6,084 bases of DNA, from assembly GCA_030610325.1 (NCBI GenBank), contig JAUWRZ010000138.1, positions 1-6,084 on the forward strand, read 5' to 3'. A program made the position numbers and the translations under genes. The notes beneath the pieces were generated by a model. That model ran no database searches and was not told the origin of the DNA. It was given only the letters and a program-made list of their open reading frames with translations. Source of the DNA: Sulfurimonadaceae bacterium (lineage in GTDB: Bacteria > Campylobacterota > Campylobacteria > Campylobacterales > Sulfurimonadaceae). Position 1 is the stretch's first letter; every line of letters starts with the position of its first letter. Positions 5,977 to 6,084 of the stretch are shown piece after piece.

Positions 5977-6084
5977 AGTGAAGCTATCTTCTCTTCAAGT
6001 CGTGGATACTCACGCAGCAACTGCTGCATCCCACCTATATCGAAAGCATCGACCGCGGCATAGAGTCTATCAGCATAGACGGCA
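5973..6084 (-). CDS. C-terminal end of an unidentified protein (5'-truncated by window edge)
   Basis: Only the last 36 residues and the TGA stop (5973-5975) are in the window. The tail is helical and amphipathic in look: it contains YADRLYAAVDAFDIGG followed by MQQLLREYPRLEEKIASL. Codon use matches the neighbouring genes, no other frame of this strand stays open as sensibly, and the gene converges on the GIY-YIG gene with 8 bp between stop codons. The tail faintly resembles the C-terminal helices of some Campylobacterota signalling proteins. I do not recognise it well enough to name a function. Confidence 0.55.
   Translation of the reverse strand, partial: AVYADRLYAAVDAFDIGGMQQLLREYPRLEEKIASL

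Noticed and set aside
1..6084. CRISPR array, insertion sequence, tRNA or rRNA
   Set aside because: No direct-repeat array, transposase fragment, terminal repeats or cloverleaf was visible on either strand.

Overview
The window looks like a chromosomal segment from a Campylobacterota species (formerly Epsilonproteobacteria), probably a free-living, Sulfurimonas/Sulfurovum-like one. Three things point there: the aspS-adk gene pair (aspS-adk is also adjacent in Campylobacter and Helicobacter, as I recall), a short-LID adenylate kinase, and a periplasmic heme-sensor GGDEF/EAL protein of a type common in that phylum. The taxonomic call rests on family recognition, not on a database search.

Layout. 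On the minus strand, reading leftwards, a large membrane-bound c-di-GMP signalling protein (start about 3151, stop 770) is followed after 113 bp by a metallo-beta-lactamase-fold protein of the class II cyclic-nucleotide phosphodiesterase type (start 656, running off the left edge). A divergent control region (3152-3358) separates them from a plus-strand operon: aspS (TTG start, 3359-5119), adk (GTG start, 5123-5701) and a small GIY-YIG nuclease-like gene (5719-5964). A minus-strand gene enters from the right edge and stops at 5973, convergent with the GIY-YIG gene across only 8 bp.

Function. The right half is housekeeping: tRNA-Asp (probably also tRNA-Asn) charging and adenylate balance. The left half is signalling. 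The large protein has two membrane segments around a periplasmic domain with a CxxCH heme site, then PAS, a degenerate GGDEF (HADEF) and an EAL domain with all its usual catalytic residues. It is best read as a redox- or ligand-controlled c-di-GMP phosphodiesterase. Its downstream neighbour may hydrolyse a cyclic mononucleotide, so two second-messenger phosphodiesterase-like genes sit in tandem.

Regulation. The divergent region holds a strong plus-strand sigma70-like promoter (TTGACA, 17 bp, TATTAT) lying inside what a longest-ORF call would make the N-terminus of the minus-strand protein. This supports a shorter start for that protein. A second, TATAAT-only promoter lies just upstream of aspS. 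I found no mobile element, CRISPR array, RNA gene or clear intrinsic terminator. No wholly new system is evident; the most interesting element is the heme-PAS-HADEF-EAL protein and its neighbour.
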